From assembly GCF_037392515.1 (NCBI RefSeq), contig NC_090291.1, forward strand, positions 38,649,001-38,713,000: DNA of 64,000 nt, in the 5' to 3' direction. The notes below the pieces were generated by a model. That model worked only from the letters and a program-made list of their open reading frames with translations. It was not told where the DNA came from and searched no databases. Source of the stretch: Haliotis asinina. Lineage: Eukaryota; Mollusca; Gastropoda; Lepetellida; Haliotidae. Both the position numbers and the translations under genes were made by a program. Positions 8,749 through 18,846 of this stretch are shown here, in pieces; the stretch's first letter is position 1, and every line of letters begins with the position of its first letter.

Positions 8749-11621
8749 TCACAGATTGACTTCAATCATTGACACAAGAACGTCACCGGTGATCAGAACA
8801 TGGTCGGGCCGCACTCCTCTGACTCTCTCGGTGAAGTTGAATGTGTTGTGACCGTCCACTATAAGCTGAAACAGATCAAAAGATCAGATTAGTGTCGATT
8901 CCTAACCATGTACTACAAACTAAAGAATTCTTTCGCACCGCACCGCACCGCACCGCACCGCACCGCACCGCACCGCACCGCATCGCTGATACCGCATCTA
9001 ATAACTGGTAACACAACGCAACGATTCTCTTCGTATTCACAATACTTTGCTTTGAGCATGACATGGCAACTTACGTAACCACCTTCGCAACACGCACCAT
9101 ATTGCAACGCCTCGCATCCCAGTGCATCGCATCGCTACGCTGCGCATGGCTGGCACCGCACCGCACCGCACAGCATTGCTGATAACGCAACGCTTCGCTT
9201 CGTATTCACAATGCTTTGCTTCGTGGATCACAGGCAACACACGAAACTTACTTCGTATCACGCAACGCATTGCAACGCAACATCCATTCGTCATACAATA
9301 ACATTCCCGAGTGAGAGAGTTTAGTTTTACGCCGCACTCAGCAATATTCCAACTATATGGCGGAGGCCTGTAAATAATCGAGCCTGGAGCAGACAATCCA
9401 GTGATCAATATCATGAGCATCGATCTGTGCAATTGGGAACCGGTGACATGTATCAACCAAGTCAGCGAGCCTGACCACCCGATCCCGTTAGTCGCCTCTT
9501 ACGACAGGCATAGTCGCATTTTATGGCAAGCCTGGGTTGCTGAAGGCCTCTTCTACCCGGGGCCTTCACGGGTCACAACCCCGAAATATCTGCTGTTTGA
9601 CTACATACTTAGTTCAACTATTTACAACACAACTAGATCCACTTAATGCAGACATGAGAGCGTGATTATGTCATTACGCAATTCAGGAACTTTCCATCAC
9701 GGTAGGTCTCTAGTAACACATTGTACTTAGGTTACGATTCAAGCCACAACCTTCGACGTGAACTGCAAGCGCTTAAGTTTGTTATTACGAGATGTGTATG
9801 CTGCACAAAGAGAATCTTAGTGTGGTCCTATGTATGCCATTCAATGTAGTTCTTGAGAGAATTTCGATTTATCACCTACACATCAATTCCACATCATTAC
9901 AAATATAAAAAAATTAAAATGGGACTATTCACAATCGTCTGCCCTGTATGACGCAGCTGAGGAGACATAGTGATGGCCTACGAAATGCTTCACAGACTCG
10001 AAAATCATTAACTATTGACAAGTCAATCGTGGAGGAAATGTTTATAGATTGAGATTATTGGGTTGATGAGTTTTAAAATAGGAACACAACTGTCGTCTGC
10101 TGTTTGCTGTGCAGTCATTATGGTTAGAGTCTATCAATTTAGACGTCAATCACTACCCTCGAAATTACCTGTAACTGTATCTGAGAGGGTTGGGGGGCAA
10201 CAAGGCAAACATTGCTCTCTCGTTTTTTCACCGATCTTCAGTGAGTCGGGTTTTCAGCTGATTTTAACTGCATTCAAGCATTAATACGGCCCTGAACATC
10301 ATAACTGTTCTTCACACATTGTACCCACGTTTGGAATCTAGTGGACTTCTAGTGGACTACACAACCCTATTTAGCTATATTGTGTGTGTTATGTACGTTC
10401 TATCGCTAGAAGTCAACTGTGGCCAATTGCCCAATTGCGTTATGTCGTACGTTGTGTAAACTACGAGTGAGTGAGTGAGTTTCCGCCTCTCACGTTTCTT
10501 GCAATATCAAATGTGGAAGGCGAAAAGTGGGCTTCACACATTGTACCTATGTGAGGAATCGAACCTGGGTCTTTTGGGTGACGAGCAAACGTTAGGCGAA
10601 CCCACTGCCCCCATAAACTAAAACTGAACAGCTGCACCTTGAACAATATTCCGCCGTATCACAGTTAAGTCGTATCTGGTATTAAGATTCCATTACAATC
10701 AAACATGGTTTCTGCGATAGTTAAATGAACCAGGCTTGCTTCGTTGAAGATGACCGTCCCCTCTCACTAACAACACCAAGATCTTTGTACGTTATATCGC
10801 TACATTACATCATTACAGTTAAAATGAGAGGTCACTGACCTGCGTTTATTCTGTTCTATCAAAGGAGGGCATGACAGATAACTGTACTACTCCATATAGG
10901 TCATGTACACTCATTCATTTCACTGCCAGAGGGCATCAGAGGTCATTGACCTATCTGGTTTCGGTATGTATACATTTCCACTTCAACACAAGAGGACACA
11001 AGAGGTCACTGACCTACCTGTATATAGGTCACGTACGCTCTTCCATTTCATCACAAGTGTGCATGAAAGGTCATTGCCTTACCTGGTACACTCCTCTGTG
11101 CAGTTCAACTTGAATCTCAGACTCCCTACCGACTGCCAGTGGTATATGGGGGAGATACAGCTGGGAGCCTATATGGCCCTGGAACTCTGTGTTGATAGCG
11201 ATCATGTTGGAATGTTGATGGTAGTTGAAACGAAAATCACAGTGGAATGGTATATCTTTGCCTTTCTTTACCTGCGCAAAAAATCTGTAACAAAAATATG
11301 GATATGTGACTTGTTTGTTGCTTTCCTCATTTTGACAATTTCATGCACTTGAATTGCATCATCGTTCGATGTATATTCGTACGGTGAGGATGTGCTGACA
11401 TCATAAATGTGATAATTACAAATCCACAGTTTGTCATCTGTTGCGTTTGGGGTTGTTGTCACTGGGCGGGGAACTTGTGTCGTACCTCAAAAGAGTGTTG
11501 ATTTGAGTATGGATCGTTTGTTAACAAAATATTACCTGGTAGGTCCTGTTGGTTTCACTATAAATGTAGCCTTGAAACTTCTTAAGGGCCCGCATGGTAA
11601 GACATAGCCCTTGCCCAGAGC
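8749..11621 (-). CDS. Galectin, C-terminal or only CRD, three exons
   Basis: Beta-galactoside-binding lectin family. Exons on the minus strand are 11621-11536, 11284-11083 and 8865-8749. Acceptors are GTCTTGCAG, TTGTTACAG and CTGTTTCAG; donors are CAG/GTAATA and CAG/GTAAGG. Phases fit (2, then 0). The joined product is about 134 residues. It starts ALGKGYVLPCGPLRSF, continues PTRFFAQVKKGKDIPFH and CDFRFNYHQHSNMIAINTEF, then EIQVELHRGVYQLIVDGHN, and ends HVLITGDVLVSMIEVNL before the stop. This is the order of a galectin carbohydrate-recognition domain. The usual HFNPRF motif is HCDFRF, and the WG.E.R loop has no Trp (GHIGSQL), so sugar specificity is probably altered or lost. The start codon or an upstream CRD was not found, so this may be the second half of a tandem-repeat galectin. 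Galectins lack signal peptides, and none is visible. Confidence 0.85.
8936..9290. repeat. GCACC satellite with degenerate flanks
   Basis: A pure run of about nine CCGCA units (8936-8982) grades into a degenerate CGCAACGC/CATCGC-rich zone. Two copies of a longer segment sit in that zone (CTTCGTATTCACAAT at about 9026 and 9201). It lies in the large galectin intron and ends against a SINE. Confidence 0.85.
9309..9574 (-). mobile_element. SINE family A copy
   Basis: Full-length family A element from GAGTGAGAGAGTTTAG to GGGGCCTTCACGGGTC. It sits in the galectin intron, in the same orientation as the gene. Confidence 0.9.
9660..10460. other. Galectin intron, nothing recognised
   Basis: Intronic sequence with only chance open frames; no exon was placed here. 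Confidence 0.4.
10466..10617 (-). mobile_element. SINE family B (tRNA-derived) copy
   Basis: Family B differs from family A in its head. On the sense (minus) strand it begins with a tRNA-like promoter: a box A region, then box B as GGTTCGATTCC. Here box B is GGTTCGATTCCT. The GAGTGAGTGAG tail is at the left edge. In the galectin intron. Confidence 0.82.
10829..11080. repeat. Degenerate minisatellite with IR1 palindromes
   Basis: Units of about 63-65 bp (first spacing 111 bp) each begin with the 13-bp palindrome AGGTCANTGACCT. Perfect copies are at 10829-10841, 10940-10952 and 11003-11015, and a degenerate one (AGGTCATTGCCTT) is at 11068-11080. Extra AGGTCA half-sites follow TATAT at about 10898 and 11026. 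The last unit runs into the exon 2 donor of the galectin gene (minus-strand CAG/GTAAGG). The other units carry related words at the same place (CAGGTAGGTCAG, CAGATAGGTCAA). AGGTCA inverted repeats with a one-base gap are a classical nuclear-receptor binding arrangement; function here is inference. Confidence 0.9.
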
Positions 11622-11808
11622 CTGCAAGACACATGTTAATATGTACAAGTGGCTCACATTCATGTGTACGTAAAAAAGCTGGGTAAAATGCTAAATGGCA
11701 TCGTGACTTCACAGGCACCGGTGGCGATCTCCCTCATAAAACCATGGCCTTCTAACACAGGATTGTGTTCTTTCTGTTGGGCACACTCTCCCTCAGGAAC
11801 CCTCTGAC

Positions 11809-11972
11809 TCGGACCTCCAACTCGGCCTCTAACTCGGACCTACAACTGAGCCTGTAACTCGGACCTCCAACTGAGCCTGTAACTCGGACCTCCAACTCGG
11901 CCTCTAACTCGCACCTCCAACTCGGATTTCTAACTGAGACCTTCAAACTGATCTCCAACTCGGGCCTCCAAC
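11809..11972. repeat. 18-bp degenerate tandem repeat
   Basis: About nine units of the type AACTCGGACCTCC/AACTCGGCCTCT. It lies upstream of the first galectin exon found. Long open frames through it are a by-product of the unit length being divisible by three. Confidence 0.9.
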
Positions 11973-12208
11973 TTACCGGATTGTGCCATCTGCACTGTGC
12001 ACAAAGGCCAGCCATGTTCTCCCAGTGCCCAGAGGACTGGCACGAGCTTGTAGTTTTCTTATAGCATGGCAGGAAATCCTTACGACAACTGTACGTTGCA
12101 ACAGCGCCTTCATAGTGGTACTGGTACTTCCGCCTGGCACCTGTAACTTCCGGTGGGGTCCCACACCCTCTGAACTCTGAAGATCAGCACAGGAATAGAG
12201 AAGAAAGT

Positions 12209-13247
12209 CAGGCCCCCCTAAGTAATTGAAGGAATTACAGCAAATTTGAAGGAATTGCATCTCAAATGTAAACAAACGCAGCCCACTCGCGAAACAATTG
12301 CAGCGATATCGGTAATTTAGCGGTAATAACAGAAATACATCGGCCCTATCGGAAGCAATGTCGGTAATACTGGAAACACGATCGGCCATCTTCGGACACT
12401 TTTCGGTCGCGAGCGGAAACTCACGCAGCAAAACATGGCGTCGTTGGAAGAAGCACCCGTCTCGGTGAGATTTGTTTTTAGTTCCTACTATTACATTTTC
12501 ATACTTATCCATCTTTGACCACCCGTGTTGAATGCGTTTAGGTATGAAGTGTTGTCAGGGCAATAGCTTATGTTTTTAGGAAAAGATTGTCACTGCAGAA
12601 GAGTGTCACAAGTCATGCCCCTGGAGATTGTTTACATCTGAACATCGAAGTCGTGCCGATGATTACGAACATCATGAACGTGCGCCATGAAGACGTTTAT
12701 GAGCCATAATTTTTCTTGCTACGAAGTGCAATTGACAAATTTAAACACATTTTACAAAAAAAAAATGATGTTATATCTGGCGCACGTTCGTAATCATCGG
12801 CACGACTTCGATGTTCAGATGTAAACAATCTCCAGGGGCATGACTTGTGACACTCTCCTAGAGTGACTATCTTTTCCTAAAAACATAAGCTATTGCCCCG
12901 ACAACACCTCATACCTAGACGCATTCAACACGGGTGGTCAAAGATGGATAAGTATAAAAATGTAATAGTAGGAACTAAAAACAAAACTCACCGAGACGGG
13001 TGCTTCTTCCAACGACGCCATGTTTTGCTGCGTGAGTTTCCGCTCGCGACCGAAAAATCTCCGAAGATGGCCGAGCGTGTTTCCAGTATTACCGACATTG
13101 CTTCCGATAGGGCCGATGTGTTTCTGTTATTACCGCTAAATTACCGATATCGCTGCAATTGTTTCGCGAGTGGGCTGCGTTTGTTTACATTTGAGATGCA
13201 ATTCCTTCAAATTTGCTGTAATTCCTTCAATTACTTAGGGGGGCCTG
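12209..13247. mobile_element. Giant palindromic (foldback) transposon carrying a gene-start copy
   Basis: Two near-identical inverted arms (12209-12687 and 12779-13247) flank a 91-bp spacer. The ends are CAGGCCCCCCTAAG and its complement, flanked by the 5-bp direct repeat AAAGT (12204-12208 and 13248-13252). The left arm differs by a 7-bp insertion and scattered substitutions. Both arms contain, in arm sense, GCAAAACATGG followed by codons for MASLEEAPVS and then a splice donor (GTGAGA left, GTGAGT right). This looks like a captured first exon. The reverse frames are also open for about 100 codons in both arms. I could not assign the element to a superfamily: CAGG..CCTG ends suggest hAT, but a 5-bp duplication is unusual there. 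Confidence 0.9.
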
Positions 13248-13315
13248 AAAGTATATCAGTCACATGACTCCCACCTGGGCATTTCCTGCAGTAAATGTTA
13301 CAGGTGAGTACGGGT

Positions 13316-13492
13316 GCGCGTGCGTATAATTTTATGCCGCAATCAGCAATATTCCGGCTACGGTCTGTAAATAATAAAGTCTGAACCAGACAAATATGAG
13401 CATCGACCACACGTGTGAAGCAAGTCAGCGCGCCTGACCACCCGAAGTATGAGTTACTGACGACCGATTCTAACCCGGATGTTCACAGGTTA
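13316..13492 (-). mobile_element. SINE family A remnant
   Basis: Diverged copy keeping CAATCAGCAATATTCC, GTCTGTAAATAATAAAGTCT and AAGTCAGCGCGCCTGACC, with internal deletions. Confidence 0.75.
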
Positions 13493-13494
13493 GC

Positions 13495-13910
13495 ACAGCC
13501 CTAAGGATGCAGGCGTGGCTCAATGGGAGAAGTATTTCTGATGTATGTTTCGTGAGTACCATATCCATGACATGGAGCGCATCAGAAATTTTGATATATA
13601 TTATACTTATTCAAGAACACTGAGTTAATTATTTATTTCTTACCACTATATTATTCGTGTTATGCTATGAAATTATATGAATTGTAAGTTCATAAATATT
13701 CGATCGATCATTTGTTCAACGGCTTCGCCTAAAAGTTCCAACCAGGTAGTTCATCTGTAGTGGGAACTGGTATAAGTCGCTGCGTTGTAGTTCCAAGCCA
13801 TACTCCTCACCATTTGCAAAAGAGCACACCTTCAGAAGACTATTTTCTTCTTTAATATACATTGCGCGTAATACAATTTACAGGTTCCTAGGCACAGTCA
13901 AAATACAACA
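13495..13910. other. Stretch without recognisable gene
   Basis: No exon or repeat recognised between the SINE remnant and the intact Tc1 element. Confidence 0.4.
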
Positions 13911-13914
13911 TATA

Positions 13915-15211
13915 TAGTCTGGTTCATAATTATTGAGAATTTTTCTTCTTACTTTGAGCTATCCTAACACCTCAACTGATTCACTGATACTTAAAACTAA
14001 GTAATGGTATGAGGGAGGTAACTCATCTTGGCCTACTGAGTATAGTACAATTAGAGTTACCTCCCCTGAATTTGTAGCAGACGTCATTTTCCTCAGCACT
14101 GTCAACAATGTCTGCTGAAGATAAAAGAAGGTTGATTTTTGAGTTGTGTAATCAAGGAATTGATGATGTAAATACATTGGCAGAGAGAACAGGAACTCCT
14201 CTTTCTACTGTGTATAGGATTAGGAAGAATTTTAAAGAGGGAAAGGATTTTGGGCACCAGATACGAGCAGGGAGATCCAGAATATTGGACTTCTCAGATC
14301 GCGTCCGGCTGGGAATTTTAGCGTCTAAAAAGCAAAGGGCAAGCATCTCCAACATCAGGTATGAAATGATAGAAAGGGGATCAACAGTTGTATCAAAATC
14401 TACAGTTAGAAGAAATTTGATTGATCTTGGATGGGAGAAAAAGACTGGAATTCCTTCTCCTCTCATGAAACAAGAACATAAAGACAGGCGTGTTGAGTGG
14501 TGTTTGGCACATGAAAACTTTGACTGGGAAAATGTGATTTTTACTGATGAAAGCTCAATATGGGTATATCCCGATAATATGAAAATATGGACAAAGTCTG
14601 CGTCAGCACCGTTGTATCGACGGCATAAATACAGCCCAAAGTTTCATCTATGGGGAGGGATACCCTTATTAGGAACGATCCCGCTGTGTGTGTTTGAGGG
14701 AAATCTGACAAGTCAACGCTACACTAACATATTAGATAATTTTCTCCTTCCAAGTGCACATGTGTTTTATGGAAATGACTGGATTTTGCAGCAAGATAAT
14801 GATCCTAAACACACCGCAAAACATGCCAAGCAGTGGTTTCAGAAGAAAAATGTGACTGCATTACCATTTCCTGCATATAGTCCCGACTTAAATCCCATTG
14901 AGAACATTTGGGGGATGATGAAGGAATGTGTGAATCAAAAGGGGTTGACAAAAATTGAAGACATGAAGAGAGAAGTGGTCCGATACTGGGACAGCATAAC
15001 TCACGAGACACTAACCTCTCTGATAGGAAGTATGCTTACCCGTCTTAGACTGTGCCGTGAAGCTCAAGGAGACTTGATAAAATATTAAATTGTTACCTAC
15101 ACAACATGAAAAGGTCAGTTCACTTTCACAATACATTCAATTTTATCTGATTTGTTCTCGTTTAATAATATGAAATGCTTTAGCTATTCTCAATAATTTT
15201 GAACCATACTG
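13915..15211 (+). mobile_element. Complete Tc1/mariner transposon
   Basis: A 1,297-bp element with 26-bp inverted ends. The left end is TAGTCTGGTTCATAATTATT; the complement of the right end reads CAGTATGGTTCAAAATTATT, and both arms continue GAGAAT. It is flanked by TA on each side, the Tc1/mariner target. It carries one uninterrupted transposase gene. Size, ends and gene all look whole, which makes it the freshest autonomous-looking transposon in the window. Confidence 0.93.
14108..15088 (+). CDS. Tc1-like DD34E transposase, intact
   Basis: A 326-residue cut-and-paste transposase. An N-terminal helix-turn-helix (LAERTGTPLSTVYRIRK, residues about 24-40) is followed by a GRSR hook and a second helix-turn-helix near residues 75-107. 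The catalytic triad is D147 (IFTDESSIW), D230 (LQQDNDPKHTAK) and E265 (PDLNPIENIW), with 34 residues between the last two. The length is normal for Tc1 transposases, and there is no stop or frameshift. The start is the first ATG after the 5' terminal repeat region, preceded by GTCAACA. It should bind the element's own ends; activity is not demonstrated. Confidence 0.95.
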   Translation: MSAEDKRRLIFELCNQGIDDVNTLAERTGTPLSTVYRIRKNFKEGKDFGHQIRAGRSRILDFSDRVRLGILASKKQRASISNIRYEMIERGSTVVSKSTVRRNLIDLGWEKKTGIPSPLMKQEHKDRRVEWCLAHENFDWENVIFTDESSIWVYPDNMKIWTKSASAPLYRRHKYSPKFHLWGGIPLLGTIPLCVFEGNLTSQRYTNILDNFLLPSAHVFYGNDWILQQDNDPKHTAKHAKQWFQKKNVTALPFPAYSPDLNPIENIWGMMKECVNQKGLTKIEDMKREVVRYWDSITHETLTSLIGSMLTRLRLCREAQGDLIKY

Positions 15212-15214
15212 TAA

Positions 15215-16450
15215 ACACGGTCATTATTAGTAATTATTATTATGTGATATTTATATAGTGCATATACACGCAACATGCTCAATGCTCGTGTAGTTTGTTT
15301 TCCTTCGATCATGGGATGTCAATACGGATTCGTGGACCGCGTTGTGTATTGTACCTTGGGTGCTGTGACAACACTGAAAGAGTCTGCACAGAAGACTGAC
15401 TCCAAGATTTTGCACCGGTTCACAGTAACCTGCTGAACACCTAGTCATTTTAATAGTTTATCTAATCTTTAATAAGGAAATACATTTGTACTGCTGTACT
15501 TCAGTAAAACTGGTAACATAGAGAAGCGTTCAGGTTTTTTCCCTTTTCATCGAAAGATCGAGTCGAAAGTGAAATCTTGAGAAATATAAATCAATGTTTC
15601 TGAACACACCTTAAAATGTCTAAATATTTGATCAGCAAGAAAGGCATTCACTTTTATCAAACAGTTTTGATGGATCGATAAGTGCTCCTACAAATCTGTA
15701 AATATTAGATGACGTCAATGACAAGGCCATGGCAATGCTTCCATCACAATGAATATGGTAAAATTGTATATGGGGTAAATGCTTCAAATTCCAATCACAG
15801 TCAAATACCTATAGAACCATTAGGACACACAAAATACAAATTACAGGCAGTATGCGAAGTAGTTTACAAATTTAGTTTGCCAGTCGGACTAGCTATGCCG
15901 GGCTAGTAACTAGTCCACAAAATAATATACTAGCCCTAAATGTGAATGGAGAAAGTTAGCATAAGATTACAAAATCTTAAAATACTATCCTTTATCAGGT
16001 CACAATCTTGCATGATTTAAAGGTGCAATTATAACTTAACAATGTCGGAGAGAGTGAGTTCAAAAAATGATCCCACGAACGTTTACTAGCCAGGCGGTCT
16101 GACTTGGAGATTTACTGGACCGACTGTACTTTTACTAGCCATAGGCTAGCGGGCCAGTGGTCATTTTGCAATTTGATCATGGGACGTACATTTAGTCGTT
16201 CTCATGGTATTTAAGGAATTGGTAAATGTCTGAGACTTACTTCCACTTCTACATCAAGCAGACGTGCCGCCATTTAACTAGAATGAGGTAGAAACGGCGT
16301 TAAATCCCTCACTCCATTTTCCAGTAATAAGAAACGACTAAATAATTGAATAGTTACTAACGAATGAACTTATAAAAAATATTTAGTAGTTACTTTCAAC
16401 TTTCAAGAGAAACACGTTAAATTTACTTAAAGTGGTACTCTTTTGTTACC
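15215..16450. other. Stretch without recognisable gene
   Basis: Contains a CTAGCC-rich segment at about 15880-16160 (GCCGGGCTAGTAACTAGTCC and GGCTAGCGGGCCAGTGG), possibly a worn inverted-repeat element. A minus-strand Cys-containing frame near 15360-15440 has good splice borders but no recognisable fold. Confidence 0.4.
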
Positions 16451-16451
16451 T

Positions 16452-16640
16452 TTAACACACGATGCACGTCCGTATCGATCTGTCCGACATGTAGAAGTCT
16501 CCGGACATGACTCCACCGCACATTTTCCAGGTAGAGTCTGCAAGTATGTCATTTGTTACAGCCCGTGTCGCTTGGGTGGAGCAGTTCTGGTCGGCGTCAG
16601 CAATAAACAAACAATTACCCTTCTTGTTAAAAACTTTATA
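16452..16640 (-). CDS. Possible cysteine-rich last exon, unknown
   Basis: Minus-strand frame of about 55 residues ending in a stop, with six cysteines in a pattern unlike chance (GNCLFIADADQNCSTQ, WKMCGGVMSGDFYMS, RTCIVC). Upstream, the end of a MITE supplies a T-rich stretch and AG that could act as an acceptor. It may be a terminal exon of a secreted protein. No partner exon was found. Confidence 0.25.
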   Translation of the reverse strand, partial: YKVFNKKGNCLFIADADQNCSTQATRAVTNDILADSTWKMCGGVMSGDFYMSDRSIRTCIVC

Positions 16641-16762
16641 TACTGCACAGCAAAAGAAACGCAACTTTTGTCAAGTTTTCAAATGAAAGACATACACGTG
16701 CAGGCTTACTTTTATGAGATTTCATTTTTTTCGAAATTGTGGTTCTTTTGCTGTTCAGTATA
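16641..16762. mobile_element. Tc1-type MITE, about 122 bp
   Basis: Left end TATACTGCACAGCAAAAGAA and right end TTCTTTTGCTGTTCAGTATA are inverted relatives with TA at the borders. A related right end is at about 58895-58924, and a related pair of ends bounds 61740-62072. Confidence 0.8.
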
Positions 16763-16999
16763 TATTATTAGAATTGATTGTGTACCCTTTTGAATACCTG
16801 GTGTCATCGTAGATTTTGAGTAATCTATTCACGTAATGTTAAACGTTCAAATAGAATCTGTCATGCTGCTAACCGAGACTAGTTGTTGTTTATCACGGAC
16901 GTCTTATATGAAATCTGTTGATTTACTTCCAGTACAAGTCGCGGAGTAGTAACAGGTCTGGATCCATAGATATGAATGTCTTATTAACAACTAAGTCAA

Positions 17000-17150
17000 T
17001 GAGTGAGTGAGTATAATTTTTCGCCATCTTCATCAATATTCCGGCAATATCAAGGCGGGGAACACCAGACAAGGCCTTCACACACTGCACGTATGCTGCT
17101 TGGAATCGCAGCTGGGTCTTCAAATGCTTTAACTACAAGGCTGTACGACA
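17000..17150 (-). mobile_element. SINE family B copy
   Basis: GAGTGAGTGAG tail at the left, CATCAATATTCCGGC core, GGCGGGGAACACCAGA, then a decayed box B (GGAATCGCAGCTGGG in plus sense). Confidence 0.8.
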
Positions 17151-17301
17151 ACTCCGAATATCGGACAGGTGGCAAGGGAATGGTAACGTGCCCCAGATAC
17201 TGTCATGAGATCCAGCTTACATCATAATCTATCACAACTATTACCTTCTTGCTTTTAGTGTATCACTGGTCTCATGTTTGTTCGTTCCACAACTTTCGTT
17301 A

Positions 17302-17307
17302 ACACGC

Positions 17308-17367
<60 letters not shown>
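17302..17367. repeat. (CG)n(TG)n alternating purine-pyrimidine tract
   Basis: About ten CG dinucleotides run straight into about twenty-three TG dinucleotides. Such tracts are the sequence class most prone to left-handed Z-DNA. Confidence 0.97.
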
Positions 17368-17372
<5 letters not shown>

Positions 17373-17618
17373 TGTGAATCTCTTACCATTCACCTGAAGG
17401 TGCAAGCATGCACCCCTAAACATCATGTTATTCACAATATAGGAGTTGACATACATCAATCTTGCTTTTCAAATCAAATCATCTACATTGCGACTCTGTT
17501 CCCTTGTTTTGTTTCCGAATTAAAGATTGCATCACATCGACGTTCCATTTCGAATGCAATGTCCCGTTTTGTGTGGAACATTGACGATCAACTTATTAAC
17601 ATGTCCATAGATTTACAA

Positions 17619-17737
17619 GTGAGTGAGTTTTGCGCCGCTTTTAGCAATATTCCAGCGATATCACGGCGGGGGACACCAGAAAATGGGCCTCACACATTGC
17701 ACCCATGTGGGGAATCAAACCCGGGTCTTAGGCACAT
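17619..17737 (-). mobile_element. SINE family B copy, head-truncated
   Basis: Clear tail and core (GTGAGTGAGTTTTGCGCCGC, GATATCACGGCGGGGGACAC) and an almost perfect box B (GGGAATCAAACCCGGG in plus sense). The region holding box A is missing. Confidence 0.88.
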
Positions 17738-18042
17738 AGATTTAGGAGATAAGCACAAATCACTATATTACCAAAAGTATCCATCAAAACAAACACCCTC
17801 AAACCACTGTCCAGAGATGGTACTACTATATCAAAATATCTAGAGACACGTGTACCTAAATAGTAATATACGTAATGTAAATCTTGCGCTTGGATAACAA
17901 ACGTTTAAATTATTTATGTCATTGTACTATAGGCCTCACAGGTCATCATCTACGAAATACATCTACGAGTCTGAGTCGGAGATATTGCAGTACTTCACGA
18001 GCATTTAAGGGCTGCGTCTCTGTAGAACGTGCGCGATGCTTA

Positions 18043-18314
18043 AGCGAGTGAGTGAGTTTCGTTTTACGGCGCTCTCTGCAATATTCCAACTATATGGCGG
18101 CGGTCTGTAAATAATCAAGTCTGGACAAGACAATCAAGTGATCGACAACATGAGCATCGATCTGCGCAACTGGGAACCGATGACATGTGTCAACCAAGTC
18201 AGCGAACCTGACCACCCGATCCCGTCAGTCGCCTCTTACGACAAGCATAGTCGCCTTTTATGGCAAGCATACGTTGCTGAAGGCCTATTCTACCCCGGGG
18301 CCTTAAAGAGTCCT
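18043..18314 (-). mobile_element. SINE family A copy
   Basis: Full-length copy from GAGTGAGTGAG to TACCCCGGGGCCTTAAAG, with few differences from the other good copies at 9309 and 24318. Confidence 0.92.
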
Positions 18315-18846
18315 AAGTGATCTGGAGGTGGACATGACGTGTTATCACTTAAAATAAGTCATGACACAGGTGTTCGTGAAAATCTCAAGCATGTCTTCTC
18401 CTAAAGGATCTGTTCTGTATATGTAGTATATCCTTCGTGATATTCACGATCTCAAAGCCGCAGTTGTAGTTGAAACAGACTATTTCATTTCAACACGTCA
18501 TGTCATTGTCTGTTTCATTCGTGCTGTTGATGAATGAGGGAGGGAGGATGTTGGGTTTATCGCCGCTTCTAAAAGATATTCCAGTTATATCAACATTGTG
18601 TTTGCTTGCTGTCGGCAAGAGTCATGACACACGAGGTCAAGGGACGCAACTCTGCACGGCGAACTGTGTCTCGTCGGACAGCCACTGCGTGATTTTGAAG
18701 AAATAAGACAGTATTGCATACTGCAGTCGTGTAGGACATACGTCTTCGAAAGTTCATTTAATAAAAATAATAACCCCTTGAACACTAAGAAAACATAATT
18801 ATTACGATGCGCTGGCCATGTTCAGTCTCCAAATTGAAGAGGAGGC

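Noticed and set aside
12209-13267. Open frames of 179 and 124 codons in the two palindrome arms
   Set aside because: They are the same arm read twice. They show no domain, and conservation follows simply from the arms being copies.
15360-15440. Possible EGF-like exon on the minus strand
   Set aside because: Splice-like borders exist, but the cysteine spacing does not match the EGF-like exons of the cluster and no partner exon fits.
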